A stretch of DNA of 7,066 nt from Clostridia bacterium (lineage in GTDB: Bacteria > Bacillota > Clostridia > Oscillospirales > Oscillospiraceae), in NCBI GenBank assembly GCA_003245395.1, contig QKDF01000268.1, positions 1-7,066 of the forward strand, in the 5' to 3' direction. The translations under genes were made by a program, and so were the position numbers. This document shows positions 1 through 5,697 of this stretch, piece by piece; the stretch's first letter is position 1, and every line of letters begins with the position of its first letter. The notes under the pieces are model-generated. The model ran no database searches. It was not told where the DNA came from and saw only the letters and a program-made list of their open reading frames with translations.

Positions 1-1
1 G

Positions 2-295
2 GTCCTGCGGAGCATTCCCCGGGGTGAAGTCATGACCTACGGTTCCATCGCCCGACAGCTTGAGGCTGCTCCGGATGCAAAGCGTGTCTCCGCCCAGGCG
101 GTGGGCGGCGCGGTGGGTCACAACCCCATCTCCATCCTCATTCCCTGCCACCGGGTAGTGGGTACAGACGGCAGTCTGACAGGCTACGCCGGCGGGGTGG
201 ACAAGAAACTCTGGCTTCTGCGGCTGGAGGGCGCCCCCACCGAGCGCCTGTTCCTTCCCGCAAAGACCACGGCGGGCGCGGTTCCACACCCGTGA
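2..295 (+). CDS. ogt: Methylated-DNA--protein-cysteine S-methyltransferase, C-terminal part (5' end outside window)
   Basis: This is a suicide DNA-repair protein that moves an alkyl group from O6-alkylguanine to its own cysteine. The reading frame is open from the first full codon at base 2. It begins [10 protein letters not shown] before the ATG at 32, and that stretch is the usual helix-turn-helix lead-in of the family, so the ATG at 32 is internal and the gene starts outside the window. The active-site motif PCHRV is present, with its Cys codon at 146-148, followed by the usual SLTGYAGG segment. The position of the arginine finger (R128 of human AGT) appears to be Gln, codon 95-97, in the context SAQAVGGA. 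The C-terminal tail after LRLEGA is short and unremarkable. A terminator follows at 341-370. Family assignment is firm. Whether it is the Ogt or the Ada-C type cannot be told without the N-terminus. Confidence 0.95.
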   Translation, partial: VLRSIPRGEVMTYGSIARQLEAAPDAKRVSAQAVGGAVGHNPISILIPCHRVVGTDGSLTGYAGGVDKKLWLLRLEGAPTERLFLPAKTTAGAVPHP

Positions 296-340
296 ATCCG
301 GCGTCCGCAGGCGCACTGCGTTTCCCTTAGGACACAGAGA

Positions 341-370
341 CACCAGAGCATCCATGCTCTGGTGTTTTTT
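341..370 (+). terminator. Rho-independent terminator after the alkyltransferase gene
   Basis: A perfect 10-bp stem pairs 341-350 (CACCAGAGCA) with 355-364 (TGCTCTGGTG) around a TCCA loop, and six T residues follow at 365-370. It lies 45 bases after the alkyltransferase stop and upstream of the next promoter, so it isolates the EAL-HDOD gene from read-through. Confidence 0.92.
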
Positions 371-441
371 CGTTTCCCGATATGAAAATTTCGCCCGGAT
401 GCGATTGATCCGCTTTATTTCTGCCATTTTTGCAGATCTTG

Positions 442-470
442 TTGAATGGAAAAACGGCGTGTGCTATCAT
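442..470 (+). promoter_or_regulatory. Sigma-A promoter of the EAL-HDOD gene, extended -10
   Basis: A -35 box TTGAAT (442-447) and a -10 box TATCAT (465-470) are separated by exactly 17 bases. The -10 is preceded by TGC, giving an extended -10. Transcription would begin near 477, leaving a leader of about 100 bases before the start codon. No sigma-D (motility) type promoter fits better. Confidence 0.7.
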
Positions 471-517
471 AAGAGAAAAGCGGCGAATCCGCGCGAAACA
501 AGAGATTGAATGGTTTA

Positions 518-572
518 ATTCCCTTTGTCGAAGTAGTTTTGTTTCCTGCGTCTTTGTATTACTAAAGGGAGT
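518..572 (+). promoter_or_regulatory. Leader helix that could sequester the EAL-HDOD ribosome site
   Basis: In the predicted leader, TCCCTTT (520-526) is exactly complementary to AAAGGGA (564-570), which includes the Shine-Dalgarno sequence. One wobble pair on the inner side (527 with 563), one wobble on the outer side (519 with 571) and an A-U pair (518 with 572) extend it to about 10 bp, with a loop of about 35 bases. Formation would mask the ribosome site. I see the complementarity directly; a regulatory role is inference. It does not resemble the c-di-GMP-I riboswitch. Confidence 0.35.
564..571 (+). promoter_or_regulatory. Ribosome binding site that decides the EAL-HDOD start
   Basis: The purine run AAAGGGAG ends at 571. 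It is only 3 bases from the ATG at 575 but 9 bases from the ATG at 581. The second spacing is normal, so 581 is the preferred start and the protein begins MDAFIARQPIF, as EAL-HDOD relatives usually do. Confidence 0.75.
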
Positions 573-580
573 GCATGCAA

Positions 581-1774
581 ATGGATGCTTTCATTGCCAG
601 ACAGCCTATTTTCAGCACAGACATGAAAATCTTCGGATATGAGTTGTTGTACCGGCAGAATGAAAGCAACTTCTTCTGCGGCATTGATGACGATCAGGCG
701 ACGACGGAGCTGATCTACAATGCTTTCCTGGTCATGGGCCTTCAGGATCTGACGGGCGGTGCGGCCGCCTTCATCAATTTTTCAAAGGAACTGATCGACA
801 CCGAGGTTCCCTTTATGCTGCCCAAGCAGAACATCGTGGTGGAAGTTCTGGAGCGGGAGCAGGTGACGCCCGCCACCATCAGCGCCTGCCGCCGCCTGAA
901 AGAGCAGGGCTATCAACTGGCGCTGGACGACTTCGTGCTGGATCTCAACAATGAGCCGCTCATTGAAATGGCGGACATTATCAAAGTGGAATTTCCCATG
1001 GTCAGCCTGGAAGACCAGGCCGCTCTGATCCGTAAATACGGGAAAAAGCTGCGGTTTCTGGCGGAAAAAATTGAAACCCGGGAAGAGTACCGCAAAGCGG
1101 TCAAAATGGGCTACGGCCTGTTTCAGGGTTACTTTTTCAGTAAACCCGCCATTGTCAAATCCAGAGAGGTCGTCACCCTCAACGTCAATCTGCTCAGCAG
1201 CTTCGAAGAGCTCAACCGTCCCGACCCCAGCTTTGCCGTTATCGCCGGCATTTTTGAGCAGGATCTGGGGCTCTCCTATAAGCTGCTGAAGCTGGCCAAC
1301 ACCGTCCACATGGAGGCCAAAAACCGCATCAAATCCATTCCCCACGCCCTGACCTACATCGGCATCCAGGAACTCAAGCAGTGGATTTCCCTGATGATGC
1401 TCAAGGAAATGCAGAATGTGGAGAACGCGGAATTGATTAAGCAGTCGCTGATCCGCGGCAAATTCATGGAGCTGCTGGCAGGTGAGATGTATCCAGACGC
1501 AGAACCCTCTGATTTCTATTTCACCGGTATCTTCTCTTCAATAGACGTTTTGCTGAACCGCCCCATGGCAGAAGTTGTCAAGGGGCTGCCCATCTCCGGC
1601 AATGTAAAAAACGCCCTAATTGGTGAACCGAATGCGCAGCGGCACATGCTGGATTTTGTGATGGACTGGGAAAACGCCCGCTGGAAAAACCTGACGGAGC
1701 ATTTCTGCGTTCCTTCCAAGGTCGTTAATCTATATCTGGACTCTTTGAAGTGGGCGCAGAAACTGAATTACTGA
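581..1774 (+). CDS. EAL-HDOD domain signalling protein (YuxH/CdgJ-type)
   Basis: This is a predicted cytoplasmic signalling protein of 397 residues with no membrane segment. The EAL domain covers roughly residues 1-195 and an HDOD (metal-independent HD-related) domain roughly 200-375. EAL signature positions are visible: E21 in YELLYR, N66 in INFS, E88 and E91 in VVEVLE, D116-D117 in LALDDF, K135 in IIKVEF, E162 in AEKIET and Q182 in FQGYFFSKP. The canonical DDFGTG loop is instead DDFVLD, and EGVET is EKIET. Loop 6 is therefore not of the active phosphodiesterase type, and the protein more likely binds a ligand or partner than hydrolyses c-di-GMP. In the HDOD part, YKLLKLAN and the stretch near IPHALTYIGI are typical. 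Relatives such as Vibrio CdgJ affect motility, but no motility gene is present here. It stands alone, between a terminator upstream and one downstream. An alternative start at 575 adds two residues. Confidence 0.93.
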   Translation: MDAFIARQPIFSTDMKIFGYELLYRQNESNFFCGIDDDQATTELIYNAFLVMGLQDLTGGAAAFINFSKELIDTEVPFMLPKQNIVVEVLEREQVTPATISACRRLKEQGYQLALDDFVLDLNNEPLIEMADIIKVEFPMVSLEDQAALIRKYGKKLRFLAEKIETREEYRKAVKMGYGLFQGYFFSKPAIVKSREVVTLNVNLLSSFEELNRPDPSFAVIAGIFEQDLGLSYKLLKLANTVHMEAKNRIKSIPHALTYIGIQELKQWISLMMLKEMQNVENAELIKQSLIRGKFMELLAGEMYPDAEPSDFYFTGIFSSIDVLLNRPMAEVVKGLPISGNVKNALIGEPNAQRHMLDFVMDWENARWKNLTEHFCVPSKVVNLYLDSLKWAQKLNY

Positions 1775-1872
1775 CGCTCTATCCTTGCCTATCCTGCCTC
1801 TTTCACAGCGAGGGGAGCCGGCCATCGGATTTGACTTTCGGCAGGTCCCTTCTTTCGCCTTTCATACATACG

Positions 1873-1913
1873 AAAACCGGGCAGACCAATTGAATCGGTC
1901 TGCCCGGTTTTTT
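1873..1913 (+). terminator. Terminator between convergent EAL-HDOD and iscU genes
   Basis: A perfect 15-bp stem pairs 1873-1887 with 1897-1911 around the 9-base loop AATTGAATC. On the plus strand it runs into TTTTTT (1908-1913), a strong terminator for the EAL-HDOD gene. On the minus strand the stem ends in only TTTT followed by CG, so termination of the iscS-iscU transcript is plausible but weaker. The preceding bases 1775-1872 show no gene or clear signal. Confidence 0.9.
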
Positions 1914-1938
1914 GAATTTTCCGTGGAAGAATTGCTGC

Positions 1939-2376
1939 TTATTCGCCCGCGCAGTGGGCGCAGTCGTGGTCACAGACCTGCAGCTCTTTTCCGTAGGAGA
2001 TGTTGTTCTTGTCGTAGTAGTCCTTCACGGCGGCCTTGACGGCCTGCTCGGCCAGAACGCTGCAGTGGATCTTGTGGGCGGGCAGGCCGTCCAGCGCTTC
2101 CACCACAGCCTGGTTGGACAGGCTCAGAGCCTCACTGATGGGCTTGCCTTTGATCATCTCGGTGGCCATGGAGCTGGTGGCAATGGCGCTGCCGCAGCCG
2201 AAGGTGTTGAACTTCACGTCCGTGATGGTCTGGGTGTCGTGATCCACCTTGATATACATCCGCATGATATCGCCGCACTTGGCGTTGCCCACTTCACCGA
2301 CGCCGTCGGCGTCGTCCATCTTGCCCACATTGCGGGGATTCTGGAAATGGTCCATTACTTTTTCACTATACAGCAT
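1939..2376 (-). CDS. iscU: Iron-sulfur cluster assembly scaffold protein, IscU/NifU-N type
   Basis: This is the scaffold on which Fe-S clusters are built from sulfur delivered by the cysteine desulfurase. It has 145 residues, longer than the roughly 128 of E. coli IscU. The three cluster ligands are present: C34 in NAKCGD (with D36), C61 in FGCGSA and C105 in KIHCSVLAE. H104 precedes C105, which marks the IscU rather than the SufU branch. The chaperone-binding LPPVK motif of proteobacterial IscU is LPAHK here (98-102), in keeping with the absence of HscA/HscB in most Firmicutes. After residue 122 there is an extra tail with C135, C139 and C142 in a CX3CX2C arrangement, ending HCAGE. Its start is 17 bases after the iscS stop, and its ribosome site AAAGGAG (2394-2388) shares one base with that stop, so the two are co-transcribed. 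Function is firm; the tail's role is unknown. Confidence 0.96.
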   Translation of the reverse strand: MLYSEKVMDHFQNPRNVGKMDDADGVGEVGNAKCGDIMRMYIKVDHDTQTITDVKFNTFGCGSAIATSSMATEMIKGKPISEALSLSNQAVVEALDGLPAHKIHCSVLAEQAVKAAVKDYYDKNNISYGKELQVCDHDCAHCAGE

Positions 2377-2393
2377 AACTCAGACAGCTCCTT

Positions 2394-3584
2394 TCAGATA
2401 ACGTGTTCCCGCTGGCCGTTTTCCAGCTCATCCCACACCGGGGACATCTCCCGCAGATAACTGATAATGCCCGGGAGGACGGCGATGATGTGGTCGATCT
2501 CCTCCTCCGTGTTGTACTCGCACAGCGACAGCCGCAGCGAGCCGTGGGCAACCTCATGGGGCAGGCCCAGGGCCAGCAGCACATGGCTGGGGTCCAGAGA
2601 GCCGGAGGTGCAGGCGCTTCCGGACGATGCCTCCACGCCCTGCTGATCCAGCAGCAGGAGGAGGGATTCACCCTCGATGCCCTCGAAGCATAGATTTACG
2701 TTGCCCGGCAGGCGGCGCTCCTGCTCACCGTTCAGGATGCTGTGGGGAATCTTGGTCAGCTCGGCGATCAGCTTGTCCCGCAGGCGGGACACCTTTTCGG
2801 CGTTTTCCGCCATGTGCTCGCAGGCCTCCTTAAAGGCGGCAGCCGCGCCCACGATGCCGGGGATGTTCTCGGTTCCGGCGCGCTTGCCGCGCTCCTGGGC
2901 GCCGCCCTCGATCACATTGACGAGAGGCACAGAACCCTTGCGGACATACAGCACACCCACGCCCTTGGGGCCGTGGAACTTGTGCGCCGACAGGGACAGC
3001 ATGCCGATGTCCATGGCCTGTACATCGATGGGCAGGTGCCCCGCGGCCTGAACAGCGTCGGTATGGAACGGCACACCGGCCTCGCGGCAGATCTTGCCGA
3101 TCTCCGGGATGGGCTGGATGGTGCCGATTTCGTTGTTGGCAAACATGATGGTCACCAGGCAGGTGTCCGGCCGAATGGCGTCTTTGACCTGCTGGGCGGT
3201 GATTACGCCGCTTTTGGGGATATCCAGCAGCGTGACCTCAAAGCCATTTTTGCGCAGCTTGTTAAGGGTGTGCAGGATGGCGTGATGTTCAAACTGGGTG
3301 GAAATGATGTGCTTCTTTCCCTTCCGCTCCCCCAGCGCCGCCGCGGAAAGCAGCGCCTGATTGTCGGCCTCGCTGCCGCCGGAGGTGAAGGTGATCTCCG
3401 CGGGATTGCAGTGAAGATACCGTGCAAAGGTCTGACGGGCAAGGGAGAGTCTTTCCGCAGCCTCCTGTCCCACGGTGTGCAGGCTGGATGGGTTTCCGTA
3501 GTACTCCCGGAAGCAGGGGAGCATGGCGGCGAGTGAGGTCTCGCTGACGGCCGTGGTGGCCGCATTATCTGCATAAACGCGCAT
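2394..3584 (-). CDS. iscS: Cysteine desulfurase, IscS/NifS family (group I)
   Basis: A PLP enzyme that converts cysteine to alanine and holds the sulfur as a persulfide for IscU and, in relatives, for tRNA thiolation. The 396 residues match the family's usual length of about 400. Visible features are the N-terminal YADNAATT, H100 in the EHHAI segment stacking on PLP, D176 in HTDAVQ, the PLP lysine K202 in SAHKFHGPKG, R235 in RAGTEN, and catalytic C325 in SGSACTSGS. The catalytic loop is the full-length group I form, not the short SufS form. The ribosome site AAAAGGAG (3600-3593) is 8 bases from the ATG. It is the first gene of a two-gene operon with iscU. No iscR or other Rrf2 regulator gene lies directly upstream, where relatives often have one, although a dyad covers the promoter. 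NifS versus IscS naming is a matter of convention here; no nitrogen-fixation gene is seen. Confidence 0.97.
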   Translation of the reverse strand: MRVYADNAATTAVSETSLAAMLPCFREYYGNPSSLHTVGQEAAERLSLARQTFARYLHCNPAEITFTSGGSEADNQALLSAAALGERKGKKHIISTQFEHHAILHTLNKLRKNGFEVTLLDIPKSGVITAQQVKDAIRPDTCLVTIMFANNEIGTIQPIPEIGKICREAGVPFHTDAVQAAGHLPIDVQAMDIGMLSLSAHKFHGPKGVGVLYVRKGSVPLVNVIEGGAQERGKRAGTENIPGIVGAAAAFKEACEHMAENAEKVSRLRDKLIAELTKIPHSILNGEQERRLPGNVNLCFEGIEGESLLLLLDQQGVEASSGSACTSGSLDPSHVLLALGLPHEVAHGSLRLSLCEYNTEEEIDHIIAVLPGIISYLREMSPVWDELENGQREHVI

Positions 3585-3621
3585 AGCTCATTCTCCTTTT
3601 TTATATTCTTATCGTGGTTTC

Positions 3622-3649
3622 ACTATATCATACTTTTCCTATTTGTCAA
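3622..3649 (-). promoter_or_regulatory. Sigma-A promoter of the iscS-iscU operon
   Basis: On the minus strand a consensus -35 TTGACA (3649-3644) is followed after 16 bases by TATAGT (3627-3622), preceded by TGA as an extended -10. Transcription would start near 3615, giving a leader of about 30 bases to the iscS ATG. This is a strong promoter match. Confidence 0.8.
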
Positions 3650-3657
3650 GTAGTGAT
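3627..3657. promoter_or_regulatory. Imperfect dyad over the iscS -35 box, possible repressor site
   Basis: TACTT (3631-3635) and AAGTA (3648-3652) form an inverted repeat with a 12-base spacer. The flanks ATCA (3627-3630) and TGAT (3654-3657) continue the symmetry with one base offset. It covers the -35 box and spacer of the iscS promoter. On the minus strand the left half reads TACTTGAC, similar to half-sites of IscR/Rrf2 regulators, but the other half is degenerate. Assignment to such a regulator is inference. Confidence 0.3.
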
Positions 3658-3683
3658 TAAATTTTTCTACAAAATTTGTCATC

Positions 3684-3696
3684 GGGTTTGTAACCC
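3684..3696. promoter_or_regulatory. Short perfect inverted repeat in the divergent intergenic region
   Basis: GGGTT-TGT-AACCC is a perfect 5-bp inverted repeat in an otherwise AT-rich stretch. It is flanked symmetrically by CTAC (3667-3670) and GTAG (3701-3704). It lies upstream of both divergent promoters and outside both predicted transcripts, so if functional it would act as a DNA-level operator. There is no family match I can name. Confidence 0.25.
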
Positions 3697-3723
3697 TTTC
3701 GTAGTGTTTTTTGTCGAATCCGC

Positions 3724-3732
3724 TGTTATAAT
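3724..3732 (+). promoter_or_regulatory. Extended -10 promoter of the deacetylase operon
   Basis: A perfect -10 TATAAT (3727-3732) is preceded by TGT (3724-3726), an extended -10. No good -35 box lies 16-18 bases upstream (only T-rich sequence around 3703-3710), so the promoter probably relies on the extended -10. Transcription would start near 3739, leaving a leader of about 30 bases. Confidence 0.65.
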
Positions 3733-3756
3733 AAGAAGCAAATTGTTAGATTGATG

Positions 3757-3762
3757 AAAGGA
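3757..3762 (+). promoter_or_regulatory. Ribosome binding site that decides the deacetylase start
   Basis: AAAGGA ends at 3762, the first base of the upstream ATG at 3762-3764, so that ATG cannot use it. The ATG at 3771 is 8 bases away, a normal spacing. This sets the start at 3771 and gives a signal peptide beginning MHRLLLF. Confidence 0.8.
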
Positions 3763-3770
3763 TGGCTTTT

Positions 3771-5033
3771 ATGCACCGTTTATTACTTTTTGTATTATCC
3801 GCCGCCCTGACCGTATCTCTGGCCGGCTGCGGTACCGCCGCCGCGCCAATTGCGTCCGGCTCGTCTGAATCCTCCTCTTCGGGCGCTGCCGCTTCCGGTT
3901 CCGCGGGCGCTTCCTCTGCGGCGGATTCGGCTTCCTCCTCGGATTCCTCCGGCAGTCAGAGCGCGTCTTCGGAGCAAACCCCATCTTTCGATCCCAGCTC
4001 AGTCAACTGGGTGGACTGGACCGGCACGGTGGAGCACCTGTTCTTTCACCCGGTGGTGGCCTATCCGGAGCTGGCTTTTGACGGCGACAACATGTCCAAT
4101 GGTATCGACGACTGGATGGTGACCGTGGACGAATACGATAAAATCCTCCAGAGCGTCTATGACAAGGGCTATGTGCTGGTGGACATCAACCGGGTCTGGC
4201 ATGAGACAACCGACGCCAGCGGCAACCCCGTGATGGTTCGCAGTGAGCTGAAGATTCCCGAGGGAAAAAAGCCTCTGATATTCTCATTTGACGACGTAAA
4301 TTACTACCCTTACATGATCAAGGACGGATTTACATACAAGCTGATCGTCGGCGACAATGGCCAGATCTGGAGCTGGGGCAAGGACCCCCAGGGCAAGGAG
4401 GTCATCTCTCAGGATCTGGACGCCGTCACCATCCTGGACAAATTTGTCCGGGAGCACCCTGACTTCTCCCCTTACGGCGACAAAGGTTGCCTGTCTCTGA
4501 CCGGGTATGAGGGCATTCTGGGCTACCGTACCATGACGGAGAAAGAGGATCAGTCCGCCGCCCACGAGGCCAACCGCCAGAAAGAAATTGCGGCGGTCAA
4601 GCCCGTCATCGCCGCCCTGAAAGCCGAGGGCTGGACCTTCGGCAGCCACACCTGGGGACATATCAATCTGTCCACCCACTCTCTGGCCGCCGTCCAGGCC
4701 GACACGAAAAAGTGGTTTGACGAGGTGGGTTCTCTCGTCGGCCCCACGGATATTCTGTTCTATCCCCACGGCGCCCGGCCCGACGGAGATGATGTGAACA
4801 AGACCGGTCCCATCTTCAAATATCTCCAGTCCCAGGGCTTCCGGGTGTTCTGCTCCGTGGGCATTGAGTCCTACTCCAAGATCAAGACGGACATCTGCGC
4901 CGTAATCTGCGACCGCCTGCATCCCGACGGCACCACGCTGCGCCATCAGCGCGACCGGTACTTGAAATTCTATGACGCAAAGGATATTATGGATGTAAGC
5001 GTGCGGCCGCAGCGGGACATCGACTGGAAGTAA
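3771..5033 (+). CDS. Lipoprotein with atypical polysaccharide deacetylase (NodB/CE4-like) domain
   Basis: This is a predicted membrane-anchored extracytoplasmic carbohydrate deacetylase of 420 residues. It starts with a lipoprotein signal peptide; the lipobox SLAGC puts the lipidated Cys at residue 20. Residues 28-69 are a linker about half Ser with Ala and Gly, a likely flexible spacer through the wall. The catalytic domain shows SFDDV (D174, D175) at the place of the NodB TFDDG motif and HTWGH (H293, H297) for the metal-binding HS/TxxH motif. YPHG (331-334) stands where typical members have RPPYG, so the motif-3 Arg is missing. The two metal motifs are 118 residues apart, far more than the roughly 50 usual in the family. 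The insertion contains an aromatic-rich stretch (YKLIVGDNGQIWSWG) and GCLSLTGYEG. Substrate (peptidoglycan, teichoic or exopolysaccharide) cannot be told. It is 24 bases upstream of cdd and probably co-transcribed with it. Fold is fairly sure, activity less so. Confidence 0.88.
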   Translation: MHRLLLFVLSAALTVSLAGCGTAAAPIASGSSESSSSGAAASGSAGASSAADSASSSDSSGSQSASSEQTPSFDPSSVNWVDWTGTVEHLFFHPVVAYPELAFDGDNMSNGIDDWMVTVDEYDKILQSVYDKGYVLVDINRVWHETTDASGNPVMVRSELKIPEGKKPLIFSFDDVNYYPYMIKDGFTYKLIVGDNGQIWSWGKDPQGKEVISQDLDAVTILDKFVREHPDFSPYGDKGCLSLTGYEGILGYRTMTEKEDQSAAHEANRQKEIAAVKPVIAALKAEGWTFGSHTWGHINLSTHSLAAVQADTKKWFDEVGSLVGPTDILFYPHGARPDGDDVNKTGPIFKYLQSQGFRVFCSVGIESYSKIKTDICAVICDRLHPDGTTLRHQRDRYLKFYDAKDIMDVSVRPQRDIDWK

Positions 5034-5057
5034 GGCCGCAGAAAAGGAGCTGTTTTG

Positions 5058-5456
5058 ATGACACGAGACGAACTGAAAGCAGCCGCCGTGGCCATGCTGG
5101 ACCGGGCTTATATCCCCTACTCCCACTTCCCCGTGGGCGCGGCGCTGGAGTGCTCCGACGGCACGGTGTTCACCGGCTGCAACATTGAAAACGCGGGCTA
5201 CTCCCCCACGATCTGCGCCGAGCGCACCGCGGTGGCCAAGGCCGTCAGCGAGGGGCACCGCGACTTTGTGCGCATCGCCATTGCGGGCAAAAGCAAGGAC
5301 TACTGCGTCCCCTGCGGCGTGTGCCGGCAGGTGCTGCAGGAATTTGCGCCGGACATTGAGGTCATCTGCCTTAACGGCGCGGGCGAGGAGAAAACCTTTT
5401 CCCTGAAAGAGCTTCTGCCCTACGGCTTCGACCACACATGGCTGGAAACAACATGA
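5058..5456 (+). CDS. cdd: Cytidine deaminase
   Basis: This enzyme deaminates cytidine and deoxycytidine to uridine and deoxyuridine in pyrimidine salvage, in the cytoplasm. At 132 residues it is the length of the short homotetrameric form. The ribose-binding segment has N42 and E44 in CNIENAGYSPT, and the catalytic zinc site is C53-A54-E55 (proton shuttle E55) plus C86 and C89 in PCGVCRQ. Three zinc cysteines are typical of the tetrameric class. The ATG at 5058 is 8 bases after GGAG (5046-5049); the TTG directly before it is a less likely start. It sits in an apparent operon with the deacetylase upstream, and its stop overlaps the start of the next small gene as ATGA. There is no obvious metabolic link to the deacetylase. 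Confidence 0.97.
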   Translation: MTRDELKAAAVAMLDRAYIPYSHFPVGAALECSDGTVFTGCNIENAGYSPTICAERTAVAKAVSEGHRDFVRIAIAGKSKDYCVPCGVCRQVLQEFAPDIEVICLNGAGEEKTFSLKELLPYGFDHTWLETT

Positions 5457-5686
5457 CGCGCGAGGAAGCCCTTGCCCGGCTGGTTGCCGCGCCGGAATCG
5501 GACATCTGCATCCTGCGCATCGAGGACGCTGACTACGGCTGCGAGGAATGCCGGGACGCTGCCATGGTGTGGGTACAGGTTGTGCGCCGGGATGGCGAGC
5601 TGCTGTCCATGGAAATCCCCGAATCCGTGCTGGCGGGCCTGAAAATCGGCAGCGTATGCCGTCTTTCCGACCTGCGGGGTCGGTAA
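5453..5686 (+). CDS. Small hypothetical protein with a CX2C pair, coupled to cdd
   Basis: A 77-residue protein of unknown function. The chosen ATG at 5453 overlaps the cdd stop (ATGA, 5453-5456), an arrangement typical of translational coupling; an in-frame ATG at 5438 would add five residues (MAGNN) but has no ribosome site either. After an N-terminal helix-like part (residues 1-14), the sequence reads as alternating hydrophobic strands: ICILRIEDADYGC, then AMVWVQVVRRDGELLSMEIP, then IGSVCRLSDL. C30 and C33 form a GCEEC pair, with further Cys at 19 and 69. There is no signal peptide or membrane segment. From memory, small clostridial proteins with a YGCE/FGCE-plus-strand pattern exist, but I cannot name a family. 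Codon use resembles its neighbours, and the ATGA coupling and following terminator support it being real. Confidence 0.75.
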   Translation: MTREEALARLVAAPESDICILRIEDADYGCEECRDAAMVWVQVVRRDGELLSMEIPESVLAGLKIGSVCRLSDLRGR

Positions 5687-5697
5687 AGGAATGAACA

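Noticed and set aside
306..324. CGCAG-N5-CTGCG hairpin followed by TTTCCC just after the alkyltransferase gene.
   Set aside because: The stem is only 5 bp and the T-run is too short; the hairpin at 341-370 is the convincing terminator.
377..383. CCGATAT resembling a sigma-D (flagellar) -10 element upstream of the EAL-HDOD gene.
   Set aside because: No TAAA/TCAA-type -35 lies at the right distance, and a much better sigma-A promoter lies at 442-470.
471..580. Possible c-di-GMP riboswitch in the leader of the EAL-HDOD gene.
   Set aside because: The conserved core and tetraloop-receptor elements of the c-di-GMP-I class are not visible and there is no expression-platform terminator; only a simple ribosome-site helix is seen.
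2742..3536. A 264-codon plus-strand frame antisense to iscS.
   Set aside because: It is fully covered by iscS, whose catalytic motifs are intact; the antisense product has no family features.
3852..3980. Low-complexity Ser/Ala codon run that could be taken for a DNA repeat.
   Set aside because: It has no regular repeat unit and encodes the Ser-rich linker of the lipoprotein in frame.
4284..5435. A 383-codon minus-strand open frame antisense to the deacetylase and cdd.
   Set aside because: It spans two genes with clear family motifs on the other strand and has no ribosome site or recognisable product; it is a composition effect.
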